Origin: Nemertoderma westbladi
Lineage: Eukaryota; Xenacoelomorpha; Nemertodermatida; Nemertodermatidae
Reading direction: 5' to 3'
Assembly: GCA_032718475.1 (NCBI GenBank)
Contig: JAUCBJ010003203.1
Span: 1-64,000, forward strand
Length of the DNA stretch: 64,000 nt
The notes beneath the pieces were generated by a model that worked only from the letters and a program-made list of their open reading frames with translations, had not been told where the DNA came from and did no database searches. How positions within the stretch are numbered: the stretch's first letter is position 1; each line of letters starts with the position of its first letter. This document shows positions 12,501 to 23,161 of this stretch, in pieces. A program made the position numbers and the translations under genes.

Positions 12501-13699
12501 CATACGGTAACACTAACGTAAGTTTAACTTAGTTCTCATACGGTAACACTAACGTAAGTTTAACTTAGTTCTCATACGGTAACACTAACGTTAGTTTAAC
12601 TTAGTTCTCATATGGTAACACTAACGTAAGTTTAACTTAGTTCTCATACGGTAACACTAACGTAAGTTTAACTTAGTTCCCATACGGTAACACTAACGTA
12701 AGTTTAACTTAGTTCTCATACGGTAACACTAACGTAAGTTTAACTTAGTTCCCATACGGTAACACTAACGTAAGTTTAACTTAGTTCTCATACGGTAACA
12801 CTAACGTAAGTTTAACTTAGTTCTCATACGGTAACACTAACGTAAGTTTAACTTAGTTCTCATACGGTAACACTAACGTAAGTTTAACTTAGTTCCCATA
12901 TGGTAACACTAACGTAAGTTTAACTTAGTTCCCATACGGCAACACTAACGTAAGTTTAACTTAGTTCTCATATGGTAACACTAACGTTAGTTTAACTTAG
13001 TTCTCATACGGTAACACTAACGTAAGTTTAACTTAGTTCTCATACGGTAACACTAACGTAAGTTTAACTTAGTTCCCATACGGTAACACTAACGTAAGTT
13101 TAACTTAGTTCTCATACGGTAACACTAACGTAAGTTTAACTTAGTTCTCATACGGTAACACTAACGTAAGTTTAACTTAGTTCTCATACGGTAACACTAA
13201 CGTAAGTTTAACTTAGTTCCCATATGGTAACACTAACGTAAGTTTAACTTAGTTCCCATACGGTAACACTAACGTAAGTTTAACTTAGTTCTCATATGGT
13301 AACACTAACGTTAGTTTAACTTAGTTCTCATACGGTAACACTAACGTAAGTTTAACTTAGTTCTCATACGGTAACACTAACGTAAGTTTAACTTAGTTCT
13401 CATACGGTAACACTAACGTAAGTTTAACTTAGTTCCCATACGGTAACACTAACGTAAGTTTAACTTAGTTCTCATACGGTAACACTAACGTAAGTTTAAC
13501 TTAGTTCCCATATGGTAACACTAACGTAAGTTTAACTTAGTTCCCATACGGTAACACTAACGTAAGTTTAACTTAGTTCTCATACGGTAACACTAACGTA
13601 AGTTTAACTTAGTTCTCATACGGTAACACTAACGTAAGTTTAACTTAGTTCTCATACGGTAACACTAACGTAAGTTTAACTTAGTTCCCATATGGTGAC
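6555..13699 (+). repeat. 36-bp minisatellite, ~198 copies, carrying the exon 2 end and 5' splice site
   Basis: About 198 head-to-tail units of exactly 36 bp. Each contains GGTAACACTAAC (the coding end of exon 2), then GTAAGT (the splice donor) and TTTAACTTAGTTCTCATA. The register is unbroken from 6601 to about 13680, and all variation I see is substitution. Recurrent variants are CTCAT/CCCAT, TACGG/TATGG, GTTAAAC for GTTTAAC, and GTTAGT, which alters the donor. Larger blocks are duplicated. The pattern of CCCATATGG units at 10161, 10305 and 10593 recurs 1,188 bp (33 units) later at 11349, 11493 and 11781. The rare TTTAACATAG variant at 8671 recurs 828 bp (23 units) later at 9499. All six frames have a stop in every unit. 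Confidence 0.97.
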
Positions 13700-14303
13700 A
13701 TTTACAAAAGTTTAGTGAGGTGGTTACGGTTACTGGTCGTTATGATTTTGGATGGGCACATTGTAGCGGAGTCGGCATTGCACTCCATGTGGGGTCGAAC
13801 TGATGATTTCAAGGATTGAAAGTCTGGTGTTTTAATAAATCCCATAGCAGCTCAGATAAAACTGTAACTGTAACTGTAACAGCAACTGTAACCACTGCTC
13901 TCTATCATAATGTCCTTAGTCGTCTGATGATATCTGGTTGCAGTGAGTGAGTGACACTATCGTTGTTACGATATTGTAACCTACTGACGTATAATATGTA
14001 ATCCCTGGTGCTTAATAACATGGTGAGCCGTTTTTAAAATGCGAGCGAAACGAGAATTATAATAAAGGCGAGAACTGAGTATCACATTAGATTGCCATAA
14101 AATTTATATAAGTTGAGATCGACGACGATCGTGGATAATTTATAAATACAAATATATTTTGGTTTAAAGAAATAAAATAATGCACTCCAGGTCGGGATTA
14201 AATTGATTAGGAATATTAAATAGATACTCTTCTTATAAACTCATCCATTTCCTATATATATATAAAACTCTACCTTAGCTGTTATAATTATTTTATAACA
14301 TAG
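6578..14303 (+). other. TSC2: TSC2 intron 2, mostly tandem repeat
   Basis: This 7,726-bp intron has donor GTAAGT and acceptor CATAG ending at 14303. The 36-bp array occupies 6555-13699. The remaining ~600 bp (13700-14303) is AT-rich, with a short TGTAAC repeat near 13862-13890 and no polypyrimidine tract of note. The acceptor at 14303 is chosen because phase 2 (AC plus A) joins exon 2 to exon 3 in frame and matches tuberin. Confidence 0.85.
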
Positions 14304-14718
14304 AGGGAACTCAAAGATGTACGAATTCGTTAAACATATGGAGTGTCCTGTGCTGATATCGGACAATCGGTTGCCCACGTTGGTTCGACTACTTGCGTTG
14401 CACGCGAATCTCGCATCCTTGGTGCAGAAGAGTTGCATGCACAACCACCCGTACAGTTCCAACTGGTTAGCCAGACTGCGGCAGATAAAGCTGCTGAAAC
14501 AGCTGGTGCTGCTGGCAGACCCCCAATGTCCCCCTAACAACGCCCAATCCAATGCCCAGGGGTTCTCTAGTCAGTTGCGACCAACACGATCCTCAACGCC
14601 AACCAAGAGTGGGACAACGGCCATAGGGTTAGCCAATAGCAGAGCAGCTGCACACGCACTGCCACAACCTGCCGACCTATCCAATCTAGACTTCACCAAG
14701 TATGTGGTCCCTCGGTGA
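14304..14718 (+). CDS. TSC2: Tuberin (TSC2), exon 3 (terminal)
   Basis: This exon completes the split codon and encodes the last ~137 residues. It contains the end of the RapGAP domain (VLISDNRLPTLVRLLALHAN, matching the vertebrate SDRNLPFVARQMALHAN segment), the basic helix NWLARLRQIKLLKQL, and a Ser/Pro/Gln-rich tail ending LDFTKYVVPR, which resembles the DFTEFV terminus of vertebrate tuberin. Stop TGA is at 14716-14718. ATG 14317 is internal and not a start. Confidence 0.93.
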
Positions 14719-15126
14719 TTTACAATTTAATATGATAATATTTATTATTTTTATTATCGTTTTTTTAAGAATTATAATAAAACAGAACGATATAAAGTAA
14801 TTGTTGTGCAGTGTTACCATCGCTATTAGTTAATAATATATTTATATTAATCTGTTATCCAACTGGTAAGAAGACCTTCGATTGACCTATTCTGATTATA
14901 TATTTAAACTAGAACCGGTGAATTAATGAATTTAATATTTGATATAGTTACTACATAGGCCTACAATATTAGTATTTTTACCAGTTTTCTTTGAATAGTG
15001 AACAATAAATGCGATACGAATTATTATTAGTAATATTAGTTTTTACCGACTGAATATTGCTCAAGCCCTTTATCTTTATCTGGTCTCATACAATATAGCA
15101 ATTATTCGTATGAGCTGAAAGTTGAA
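14719..15126. other. TSC2 3' flank, no other feature seen
   Basis: AT-rich DNA between the TSC2 stop and the 46-bp array. Apart from the candidate poly(A) signal, nothing is recognisable. Confidence 0.5.
14776..14781 (+). promoter_or_regulatory. Candidate TSC2 polyadenylation signal
   Basis: AATAAA lies 58 bp after the TSC2 stop in AT-rich DNA. It is a plausible polyadenylation signal, unproven without transcripts. Confidence 0.5.
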
Positions 15127-18100
15127 AGACCAGTGACCCGGTGCTAACTATCACTAACGCTTGCTGGAAGCTCCATGTGTGACCCAGTGCTAACTATCAC
15201 TAACGCTTGCTGGAAGCTCCATGTGTGACCCAGTGCTAACTATCACGAACGCTTGCTGGAAGCTCCATGTGTGACCCGGTGCTAACTATCACTAACGCTT
15301 GCTGGAAGCTCCATGTGTGACCCGGTGCTAACTATCACTAACGCTTGCTGGAAGCTCCATGTGTGACCCGGTGCTAACTATCACTAACGCTTGCTGGAAG
15401 CTCCATGTGTGATCCGGTGCTAATTATCACTAACGCTTGCTGGAAGCTCCATGTGTGACCCGGTGCTAACTATCACCAACGCTTGCTAGAAGCTCCATAT
15501 GTGACCCGGTGCTAACTATCACTAACACTTGGTGGAAGCTCCATGTGTGACCCGGTGCTAACTATCACTAACACTTGCTGGAACTATCACTAACGCTTGC
15601 TGGAAGCTCCATGTGTGACCCGGTGCTAATTATCACTAACGCTTGCTGGAAGCTCCATGTGTGACCCGGTGCTAACTATCACCAACGCTTGCTAGAAGCT
15701 CCATATGTGACCCGGTGCTAACTATCACTAACACTTGGTGGAATCTCCATGTGTAACCCGGTGCTAACTATCACTAACGCTTGCTGGAACTATCACTAAC
15801 GCTTGCTGGAAGCTCCATGTGTGACCCGGTGCTAATTATCACTAACGCTTGCTGGAAGCTCCATGTGTGACCCGGTGCTAACTATCACTAGCACTTGCTG
15901 GAAGCTCCATGTGTGACCCGGTGCTAATTATCACTAACGCTTACTGGAAGCTCCATGTGTGACCCGGTGCTAACTATCACTAACACTTGCTGGAAGCTCC
16001 ATGTGTGACCCGGTGCTAACTATCACTAACGCTTGCTGGAAGCTCCATGTGTGACCCGGTGCTAACTATCACTAACGCTTGCTGGAAGCTCCATGTGTGA
16101 CCCGGTGCTAACTATCACTAACGCTTGCTGGAAGCTCCATGTGTGACCCGGTGCTAACTATCACTAACGCTTGCTGGAAGCTCCATGTGTGACCCGGTGC
16201 TAACTATCACTAACGCTTGCTGGAAGCTCCATGTGTGACCCGGTGCTAACTATCACTAACGCTTGCTGGAAGCTCCATGTGTGATCCGGTGCTAATTATC
16301 ACTAACGCTTGCTGGAAGCTCCATGTGTGATCCGGTGCTAATTATCACTAACGCTTGCTGGAAGCTCCATGTGTGACCCGGTGCTAACTATCACCAACGC
16401 TTGCTAGAAGCTCCATATGTGACCCGGTGCTAACTATCACTAACACTTGGTGGAAGCTCCATGTGTGACCCGGTGCTAACTATCACTAACACTTGCTGGA
16501 ACTATCACTAACGCTTGCTGGAAGCTCCATGTGTGACCCGGTGCTAATTATCACTAACGCTTGCTGGAAGCTCCATGTGTGACCCGGTGCTAACTATCAC
16601 TAGCACTTGCTGGAAGCTCCATGTGTGACCCGGTGCTAACTATCACTAACGCTTGCTGGAAGCTCCATGTGTGACCCGGTGCTAACTATCACTAACGCTT
16701 GCTGGAAGCTCCATGTGTGATCCGGTGCTAATTATCACTAACGCTTGCTGGAAGCTCCATGTGTGACCCGGTGCTAACTATCACCAACGCTTGCTAGAAG
16801 CTCCATATGTGACCCGGTGCTAACTATCACTAACACTTGGTGGAAGCTCCATGTGTAACCCGGTGCTAACTATCACTAACGCTTGCTGGAACTATCACTA
16901 ACGCTTGCTGGAACTATCACTAACGCTTGCTGGAAGCTCCATGTGTGACCCGGTGCTAATTATCACTAACGCTTGCTGGAAGCTCCATGTGTGACCAGGT
17001 GCTAACTATCACTAGCACTTGCTGGAAGCTCCATGTGTGACCCGGTGCTAATTATCACTAACGCTTACTGGAAGCTCCATGTGTGACCCGGTGCTAACTA
17101 TCACTAACACTTGCTGGAAGCTCCATGTGTGACCCGGTGCTAACTATCACTAACGCTTGCTGGAAGCTCCATGTGTGACCTGGTGCTAACTATCACTAAC
17201 GCTTGCTGGAAGCTCCATGTGTGACCCGGTGCTAACTATCACTAACGCTTGCTGGAAGCTCCATGTGTGACCCGGTGCTAACTATCACTAATGCTTGCTG
17301 GAAGCTCCATGTGTGACCCGGTGCTAACTATCACTAACGCTTGCTGGAAGCTCCATGTGTGACCCGGTGCTAACTATCACTAACGCTTGCTGGAAGCTCC
17401 ATGTGTGACCCGGTGCTAACTATCACTAACGCTTGCTGGAAGCTCCATGTGTGATCCGGTGCTAATTATCACTAACGCTTGCTGGAAGCTCCATGTGTGA
17501 CCCGGTGCTAACTATCACCAACGCTTGCTAGAAGCTCCATATGTGACCCGGTGCTAACTATCACTAACACTTGGTGGAAGCTCCATGTGTGACCCGGTGC
17601 TAACTATCACTAACACTTGCTGGAACTATCACTAATGCTTGCTGGAAGCTCCATGTGTGACCCGGTGCTAATTATCACTAACGCTTGCTGGAAGCTCCAT
17701 GTGTGACCCGGTGCTAACTATCACTAGCACTTGCTGGAAGCTCCATGTGTGACCCGGTGCTAACTATCTCTAACGCTTGCTGGAAGCTCCATGTGTGACC
17801 CGGTGCTAACTATCACTAACGCTTGCTGGAAGCTCCATGTGTGATCCGGTGCTAATTATCACTAACGCTTGCTGGAAGCTCCATGTGTGACCCGGTGCTA
17901 ACTATCACCAACGCTTGCTAGAAGCTCCATATGTGACCCGGTGCTAACTATCACTAACACTTGGTGGAAGCTCCATGTGTAACCCGGTGCTAACTATCAC
18001 TAACGCTTGCTGGAACTATCACTAACGCTTGCTGGAAGCTCCATGTGTGACCCGGTGCTAATTATCACTAACGCTTGCTGGAAGCTCCATGTGTGACCCG

Positions 18101-18670
18101 GTGCTAACTATCACTAGCACTTGCTGGAAGCTCCATGTGTGACCCGGTGCTAATTATCACTAACGCTTGCTGGAAGCTCCATGTGTGACCCGGTGCTAAC
18201 TATCACTAACACTTGCTGGAAGCTCCATGTGTGACCCAGTGCTAACTATCACTAACGCTTGCTGGAAGCTCCATGTGTGACCCGGTGCTAACTATCACTA
18301 ACGCTTGCTGGAAGCTCCATGTGTGACCCGGTGCTAACTATCACTAACGCTTGCTGGAAGCTCCATGTGTGACCCGGTGCTAATTATCACTAACACTTGC
18401 TGTAAGCTCCATGTGTGACCCGGTGCTAACTATCACTAACGCTTGCTGGAAGCTCCATGTGTGACCCGGTGCTAACTATCACTAGCACTTGCTGGAAGCT
18501 CCATGTGTGACCCGGTGCTAACTATCACTAACGCTTGCTGGAAGCTCCATGTGTGACCCGGTGTTAACTATCACTAACGCTTGCTGGAAGCTCCATGTGT
18601 GACCCGGTGCTAACTATGACTAACGCTTGCTGGAAGCTCCATGTGTGACCCGGTGCTAACTATCACTAAT
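15127..18670. repeat. 46-bp minisatellite, left block (~77 copies)
   Basis: The unit is 46 bp and contains GTGACCCGGTGCTAAC, TATCACTAACGCTTGC and TGGAAGCTCCAT. Variants are clustered: AATTATCAC, CACTAGCAC, CTTGGTGGAAG, GTGATCCGG. Shortened composite units (TTGCTGGAACTATCAC) occur near 15581, 15789, 16499, 16888, 17623 and 18014, inside similar variant strings. This indicates higher-order duplication of blocks of many units. No frame is usefully open. Confidence 0.97.
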
Positions 18671-19182
18671 GTGACGGGATCAGAGATCCCGACTGGGTAA
18701 TTGTACTACACGTCACTGTTCTGCTTCGGGATGGTGCTAACAGCTTGGCCGAGGCCGTTGGAGAAAAACAATAAGAGTTTGGTGTTGTCCCTTGATGTTA
18801 TAAAATGATAGCACACTTAATATGGCAGAAATGCAGATATAATAGATACCGGTATGATAGTGCCGATTACGGTCAATAATTGTTACCGGTCTGCACTAAA
18901 CTGAATAACCAACTGATGTACCAATCCAAGAATCTGACATAATATATGATTGATACACTAAATATTGCTTCACCTCCTACTCTACCTTAGCCTCCTACCC
19001 AATGGATGCTTTCCTGCTCCCTATCACGTGCTTCCCTCCCCTCTATTGGCTAATATGCTACTTGTCACCTTGGCACTCTCTGGGAGTGTTTCCCCTCTGC
19101 TGCTAGCCTCTACTAGCTGTGTTCCCTCCGAGGTGGTTTGACCTCTAACCTTCCTTTATATGTGGCTTCGGGGCTCATGTTG

Positions 19183-19206
19183 CCCCCCCCCCCCCCCCCC
19201 CCCCCC
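19183..19206 (+). repeat. Homopolymer (C)24
   Basis: Twenty-four consecutive C residues precede the hairpin at 19209. The related copy at 22186-22192 has a run of only seven. The exact length may be unreliable in assembly. Confidence 0.9.
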
Positions 19207-19208
19207 AA

Positions 19209-19256
19209 TGTTGGTTATGATACGAGATTGATATCGGTAATCTCGTATCCCTAACA
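19209..19256. repeat. Hairpin, copy A of a covarying pair
   Basis: An 11-bp perfect stem (19219-19229 GATACGAGATT with 19239-19249 AATCTCGTATC) closes a 9-nt loop. A further 7-bp outer stem (19209-19215 with 19250-19256) is offset by a 3-nt TAT bulge. The homologous copy at 22193-22240 has different stem bases but the same pairing. Confidence 0.85.
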
Positions 19257-19730
19257 TATTGCTAAAATGCCACTATCCCATTTTCTGGTGGGTAATGAAG
19301 TGGAATTGAATCAGCTTACACTCCCCCCCATGCTATCTTCCCGGTGAGAAGATAGCATCAACCTCAAGTGCGCTTCAATTCCGCTGGAACCCAATCTAAT
19401 ATCGGGTGTGGGGTGGAGTTCTTTTTTCGGGGTCGGCTTTCCAGGCCGTCCCCCTGGGTATGTTGTTGCTACCCCTCCTTGGTGCAATCGCGAGCTATGT
19501 TGCACCAAGGTATCTAACGTCTCTGTTTGAGACAATTGTGGACTCTTCACACAATTTTCAAAAAACCCTCACTCTGAACTCACTCTAACCTCACTCTCGG
19601 ACCCTTCTGTCCCTTTCTCTCTCTCTCTATCTCACTGCTCGCTCCCCACACTTGAATTGCACTCCTCTCACTTCCTCATGCGCCAACACCTCCTCTCCAT
19701 ACTTCCCTCGTACTCCTCTCATACTCCTCT

Positions 19731-19906
19731 CGGAACTTACCCCAGTCCATCGGCTTGTGGCAGACAAGCCTCATGAGTTGGCCCATCGCCACTGCTTCAC
19801 AATGTCCCATGCCCGCTCCGTGCTCCCCCCGGAACTTGGCCCAGTCCATCGGCTTGTGGCAGACAAGGCCCATGAGCTGGCCCATCCCCACTGCTTCACA
19901 ATGTCC
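19731..19906. repeat. Tandem duplication of a ~77-bp block
   Basis: Two copies of a block starting CGGAACTT and ending CTTCACAATGTCC begin at 19731 and 19830, 99 bp apart. They differ at few positions. They lie inside the insertion that splits the 46-bp array. Confidence 0.85.
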
Positions 19907-20082
19907 TGTGTTCTCTACCACCCCCAAAGTGCCAATTTTCCTAATGTTACCCCTGTCTGTGCTATCATCCTATCTACCTTGCTACTTACTTCTTACCCTT
20001 AAGAACTTCTTACCACTAAGTACCCTACTATTACTATGCTATGCCTACATACTCTTTACTTTCTTACAACATGGCGCTCTCA

Positions 20083-20986
20083 GTGACCCGGTGCTAACTA
20101 TCACTAACACTTGCTGGAAGCTCCATGTGTGACCCGGTGCTAACTATCACTAACGCTTGCTGGAAGCTCCATGTGTGACCCGGTGCTAATTATCACTAAC
20201 ACTTGCTCGAAGCGCCATGTGTGACCCGGTGCTAACTATCACTAACGCTTGCTAGAAGCTCCATATGTGACCCGGTGCTAACTATCACTAACACTTGGTG
20301 GAAGCTCCATGTGTGACCCGGTGCTAACTATCACTAACGCTTGCTGGAAACTCCATGTGTGACCCGGTGCTAACTATCACTAACGCTTGCTGGAAGCTCC
20401 ATGTGTGACCCGGTGTTAACTATCACTAACGCTTGCTGGAAGCTCCATGTGTGACCCGGTGCTAACTATCACCAATGCTTGCTGGAAGGTCTATGTGTGA
20501 CCCAGTGCTAACTATGACTAACGCTTGCTGGAAGCTCCATGTGTGACACGGTGCTAACTATCACTAACGCTTGCTGGAAGCTCCATGTGTGACCCGGGGC
20601 TAACTATGACTAACGCTTGCTGGAAGCTCCATGTGTGACCCGGTGTTAACTATCACTAACGCTTGCTGGAAGCTCCATGTGTGACCCGGTGCTAACTATC
20701 ACTAACGCTTGCTGGAAGCTCCATGTGTGACCCAGTGCTAACTATCACCAACGCTTGCTGGAAGGTCTATGTGTGACCCAGTGCTAACTATGACTAATGC
20801 TTGCTGGAAGCTCCATGTGTGACACGGTGCTAACTATCACTAACGCTTGCTGGAAGCTCCATGTGTGACCCGGGGCTAACTATGACTAACGCTTGCTGGA
20901 AGCTCCATGTGTGACCCGGTGCTAATTATGATATGACTAACGCTTGCTGGAAGCTCCATGTGTGACCCGGTGCTAACTATGACTAC
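20083..20986. repeat. 46-bp minisatellite, right block (~20 copies)
   Basis: This continues the array at 15127 in the same orientation, with extra local variants (GAAGGTCTATGTG, GTGACACGG, CCGGGGCTAAC, CTATGACTAAC). A string of variants starting near 20460 is repeated near 20740, another block duplication. Confidence 0.95.
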
Positions 20987-22019
20987 ACTATGACTACACT
21001 GACCCTGACTGAAACCTGTACTGAAATCTGAATACCCTGACTGAAACCTGTTGTACAACACTTAGTTGTTCTTAAGTTGAGTCTTAAGTTGTTATCCCCT
21101 TTTATTGTTATGCCGAACATTGGGTTTTCCTGTGTCCTTACCTTTATTTGTGTAATAGACATCGGCAGTTTCTTGTATGCTGTCCTCATCGTATGAGGTT
21201 TGACTCTCATACTCGTTGTAACATACAGGAGTAGTAAGATGAACCCCTTTTCTGCGATAGTTGGACCCACTTCACACCTTAGGTGTTAAGTAGGTCATTA
21301 ATTAATCAATTAATTAATTAATTGGTGGATTAAACAATTAATTAATTGCTTAATCGATCGATTTGTATCAAATAATGTTGCCAAAGGCAATTTAATTTGA
21401 CACAAATCAATCAGATAGGGGACGCGCGATGAATAGATAGTACTACACAGTAGGTACAGTAGATAAAATATACAATACAATAGGTTCCATACAGTACAAT
21501 ATACAGTAGGCCTACATTTGTATTATTTTTGTCATACAGTAGTAGGTAATGATAGAATGAAATAAAACGACGTAGTGGGGCCCAAAACATAATTTACCCT
21601 CACAGGAAAATACGTGGGCCAGTTTGGCCCTGACTCAGTCCCCCAATAATCTGAGGCTGTTGGGCTCTTATTAGACGTAGCAAGATTAATCCCTTTGAAT
21701 CTTATACTGTATGTCAACGCGTAGGTGGGGGTTGCACGAATTGTAAAATTATTTAAACCTCCAGCTTTGCTATTATGAAAGATTGGAAACCAAAGGTTTA
21801 TGTCTTACGCGCCAGCATTAACCCCGAATCGCACATAGGCCATCTGCAACCATTAATTACACATCATACGACCATTGTCAAATCGCCTGAGAAAATTACA
21901 ATAAACATCTGGTTTGCAATAGATTATTCTTCTTTCACAACTCCATTCTAGCATTCCTCTACTGTATAATAGTCCCAATTCTCCGCATTCCCATTCATTC
22001 TCTAATTTTTATTTTTAAA
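20987..22019. other. Intergenic, no gene seen; one hairpin
   Basis: No supported ORF is present. A TTAATTAA-rich stretch (21298-21350) is followed by an imperfect hairpin at 21360-21408 (GATTTGT...TCAAAT and ATTTGA...CAAATC, with inner TTGCC/GGCAA). Short TACAGTA-type repeats lie near 21440-21510. Confidence 0.5.
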
Positions 22020-22305
22020 CCGTCCTCCCTAATGTACTTTCCTGCCCACTATTGGCTTAACCTGATTAATTGTCACCTCACCACTCCCTGTTACCGTTAT
22101 CCCTTGTTGCTAGCCTTACTAGCTTGTTTCTCCCTCTGAGGTGGTTTGAACTCTCACCTCTCTCTGTGGCTTACGGCGTGTGTCACCCCCCCAGTTGGTT
22201 ATGAGGTGAGATTATTATTGGTAATCTCACCTCACCAACTATATTGGTAAAATGCCACTAATCCCATTTTCGGTGGGTAGTGCATGGAATTGAATCTGCT
22301 TACAC
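22020..22305. repeat. Dispersed repeat, copy B (related to 18960-19330)
   Basis: It shares an ordered series of blocks with 18960-19330: TTGGCTTAA/TTGGCTAA, the TTGTCACCT block, GAGGTGGTTTGA, a C run, TTGGTTATGA, the hairpin, AAAATGCCACTA, CCCATTTT and TGGAATTGAATC. Spacing is similar and divergence is substantial. Copy B runs straight into the palindrome array at 22305. Confidence 0.8.
22193..22240. repeat. Hairpin, copy B of the covarying pair
   Basis: The inner 11-bp stem is GAGGTGAGATT (22203-22213) with AATCTCACCTC (22223-22233), around a 9-nt loop. The outer 7-bp stem (22193-22199 with 22234-22240) is perfect and separated by the same TAT bulge as in copy A. Confidence 0.88.
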
Positions 22306-22600
22306 AGACTATGCCTCAGTGAGGCACAGACTATGCCTCACTGAGGCACTAGTACACAGACTATGCCTCACTGAGGCATATACAGTACTATGCCTCACTG
22401 AGGCACAGACTATGCCTCAGTGAGGCACAGACTATGTCTCACTGAGGCACAGACTATATGCCTCACTGAGGCACAGACTTTGCCTCACTGAGGCACAGAC
22501 TATGCCTCAGTGAGGCATAGACTATGCCTCAGTGAGGCATAGACTATGCCTCAGTGAGGCACAGACTTTGCCTCACTGAGGCACAGACTATGCCTCACAT
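22305..22600. repeat. Tandem array of odd-length palindromes GCCTCA(S)TGAGGC
   Basis: About twelve 13-bp palindromes GCCTCACTGAGGC or GCCTCAGTGAGGC, plus a final half-unit, are spaced about 22 bp apart by CACAGACTAT-like linkers. The two forms are each other's reverse complement and differ only at the central base. The central bases in order are roughly G,C,C,C,G,C,C,C,G,G,G,C. A related cluster lies at 34455-34567. Confidence 0.92.
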
Positions 22601-23063
22601 ACTTCGGATTTTGTTTCAAATGTTTAATAATTTTCCGCAATTTATTCTTATTTCCAAGTAATTGTCTCAATATTTCCTTATTATTATAATTTTCATCCTC
22701 TTCTTCACTTTCCTGATCTTCACTTTCTTCACCCTCTCTCTGACCTTCACTTTCTTCATCCTCTTCCCCACCTTCACTTCCTTCATCCTCTTCCACACCT
22801 TCACTTTCTTCATCCTCTTCCTGTTCTTCACTTTCTTCATCCTCTTCCTATTCTTCACTTTCTTCATTCTCTTCCTGTCCTTCACTTACTTCATTCTCAA
22901 CCTCACTCTCTTCAACTTCATCCTGACCCTCACTATTTTCATTCTCCATCTCATCGTCCTCTTCTTCTTCACCTTTCTCACTCAAATTTTCTTCATTTTC
23001 TAAAGGTAACTGTTTTTGTATCCCTTTCAAAATATTCATAACTTTATGAAATTTATTTTCCAT
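22551..23063 (-). pseudogene. Acidic Glu/Asp/Ser-rich ORF broken by one TAG
   Basis: A frame from ATG 23063 (MENKFHKVMNILKG...) reads an acidic protein with imperfect repeats of the type EESEGQEE/EEDEESE. The other half ends NKNKLRKIIKHLKQNPKYVRH before running into the palindrome array. One in-frame TAG (22850-22848) interrupts it. The neighbouring repeat unit has CAG at the equivalent codon. The mixed T/C-rich strand could also be simple-sequence DNA. I recognise no family. If coding, it would be a small charged protein with basic, helical ends. Confidence 0.35.
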
Positions 23064-23087
23064 TGTCTGTTTTATCTTTAATATATC

Positions 23088-23103
23088 ATATATATATATA
23101 TGT

Positions 23104-23157
<54 letters not shown>
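23088..23157. repeat. (TA)n microsatellite
   Basis: A long TATATA tract with one or two interruptions (ATATGTATCATATA). It lies upstream of the acidic ORF's likely start. Confidence 0.95.

Positions 23158-23161
<4 letters not shown>

Larger units (their letters stand above)
18671..20087. mobile_element. 1.4-kb insertion splitting the 46-bp array
   Basis: The 46-bp array breaks off at about 18670 and resumes at 20083. GTGAC occurs at both junctions (18671-18675 and 20083-20087) and may be a 5-bp target duplication, although GTGAC is also part of the array unit. The insert includes a segment (about 18960-19330) related to 22020-22305, a 24-base C run, a strong hairpin, and a duplicated ~77-bp block. 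No transposase or other protein homology is visible, and its class is unknown. Confidence 0.65.

Noticed and set aside
15127-20986. CRISPR-like array of regularly spaced repeats
   Set aside because: The units are contiguous tandem repeats without unique spacers, in a eukaryotic genome with introns. They are minisatellites.
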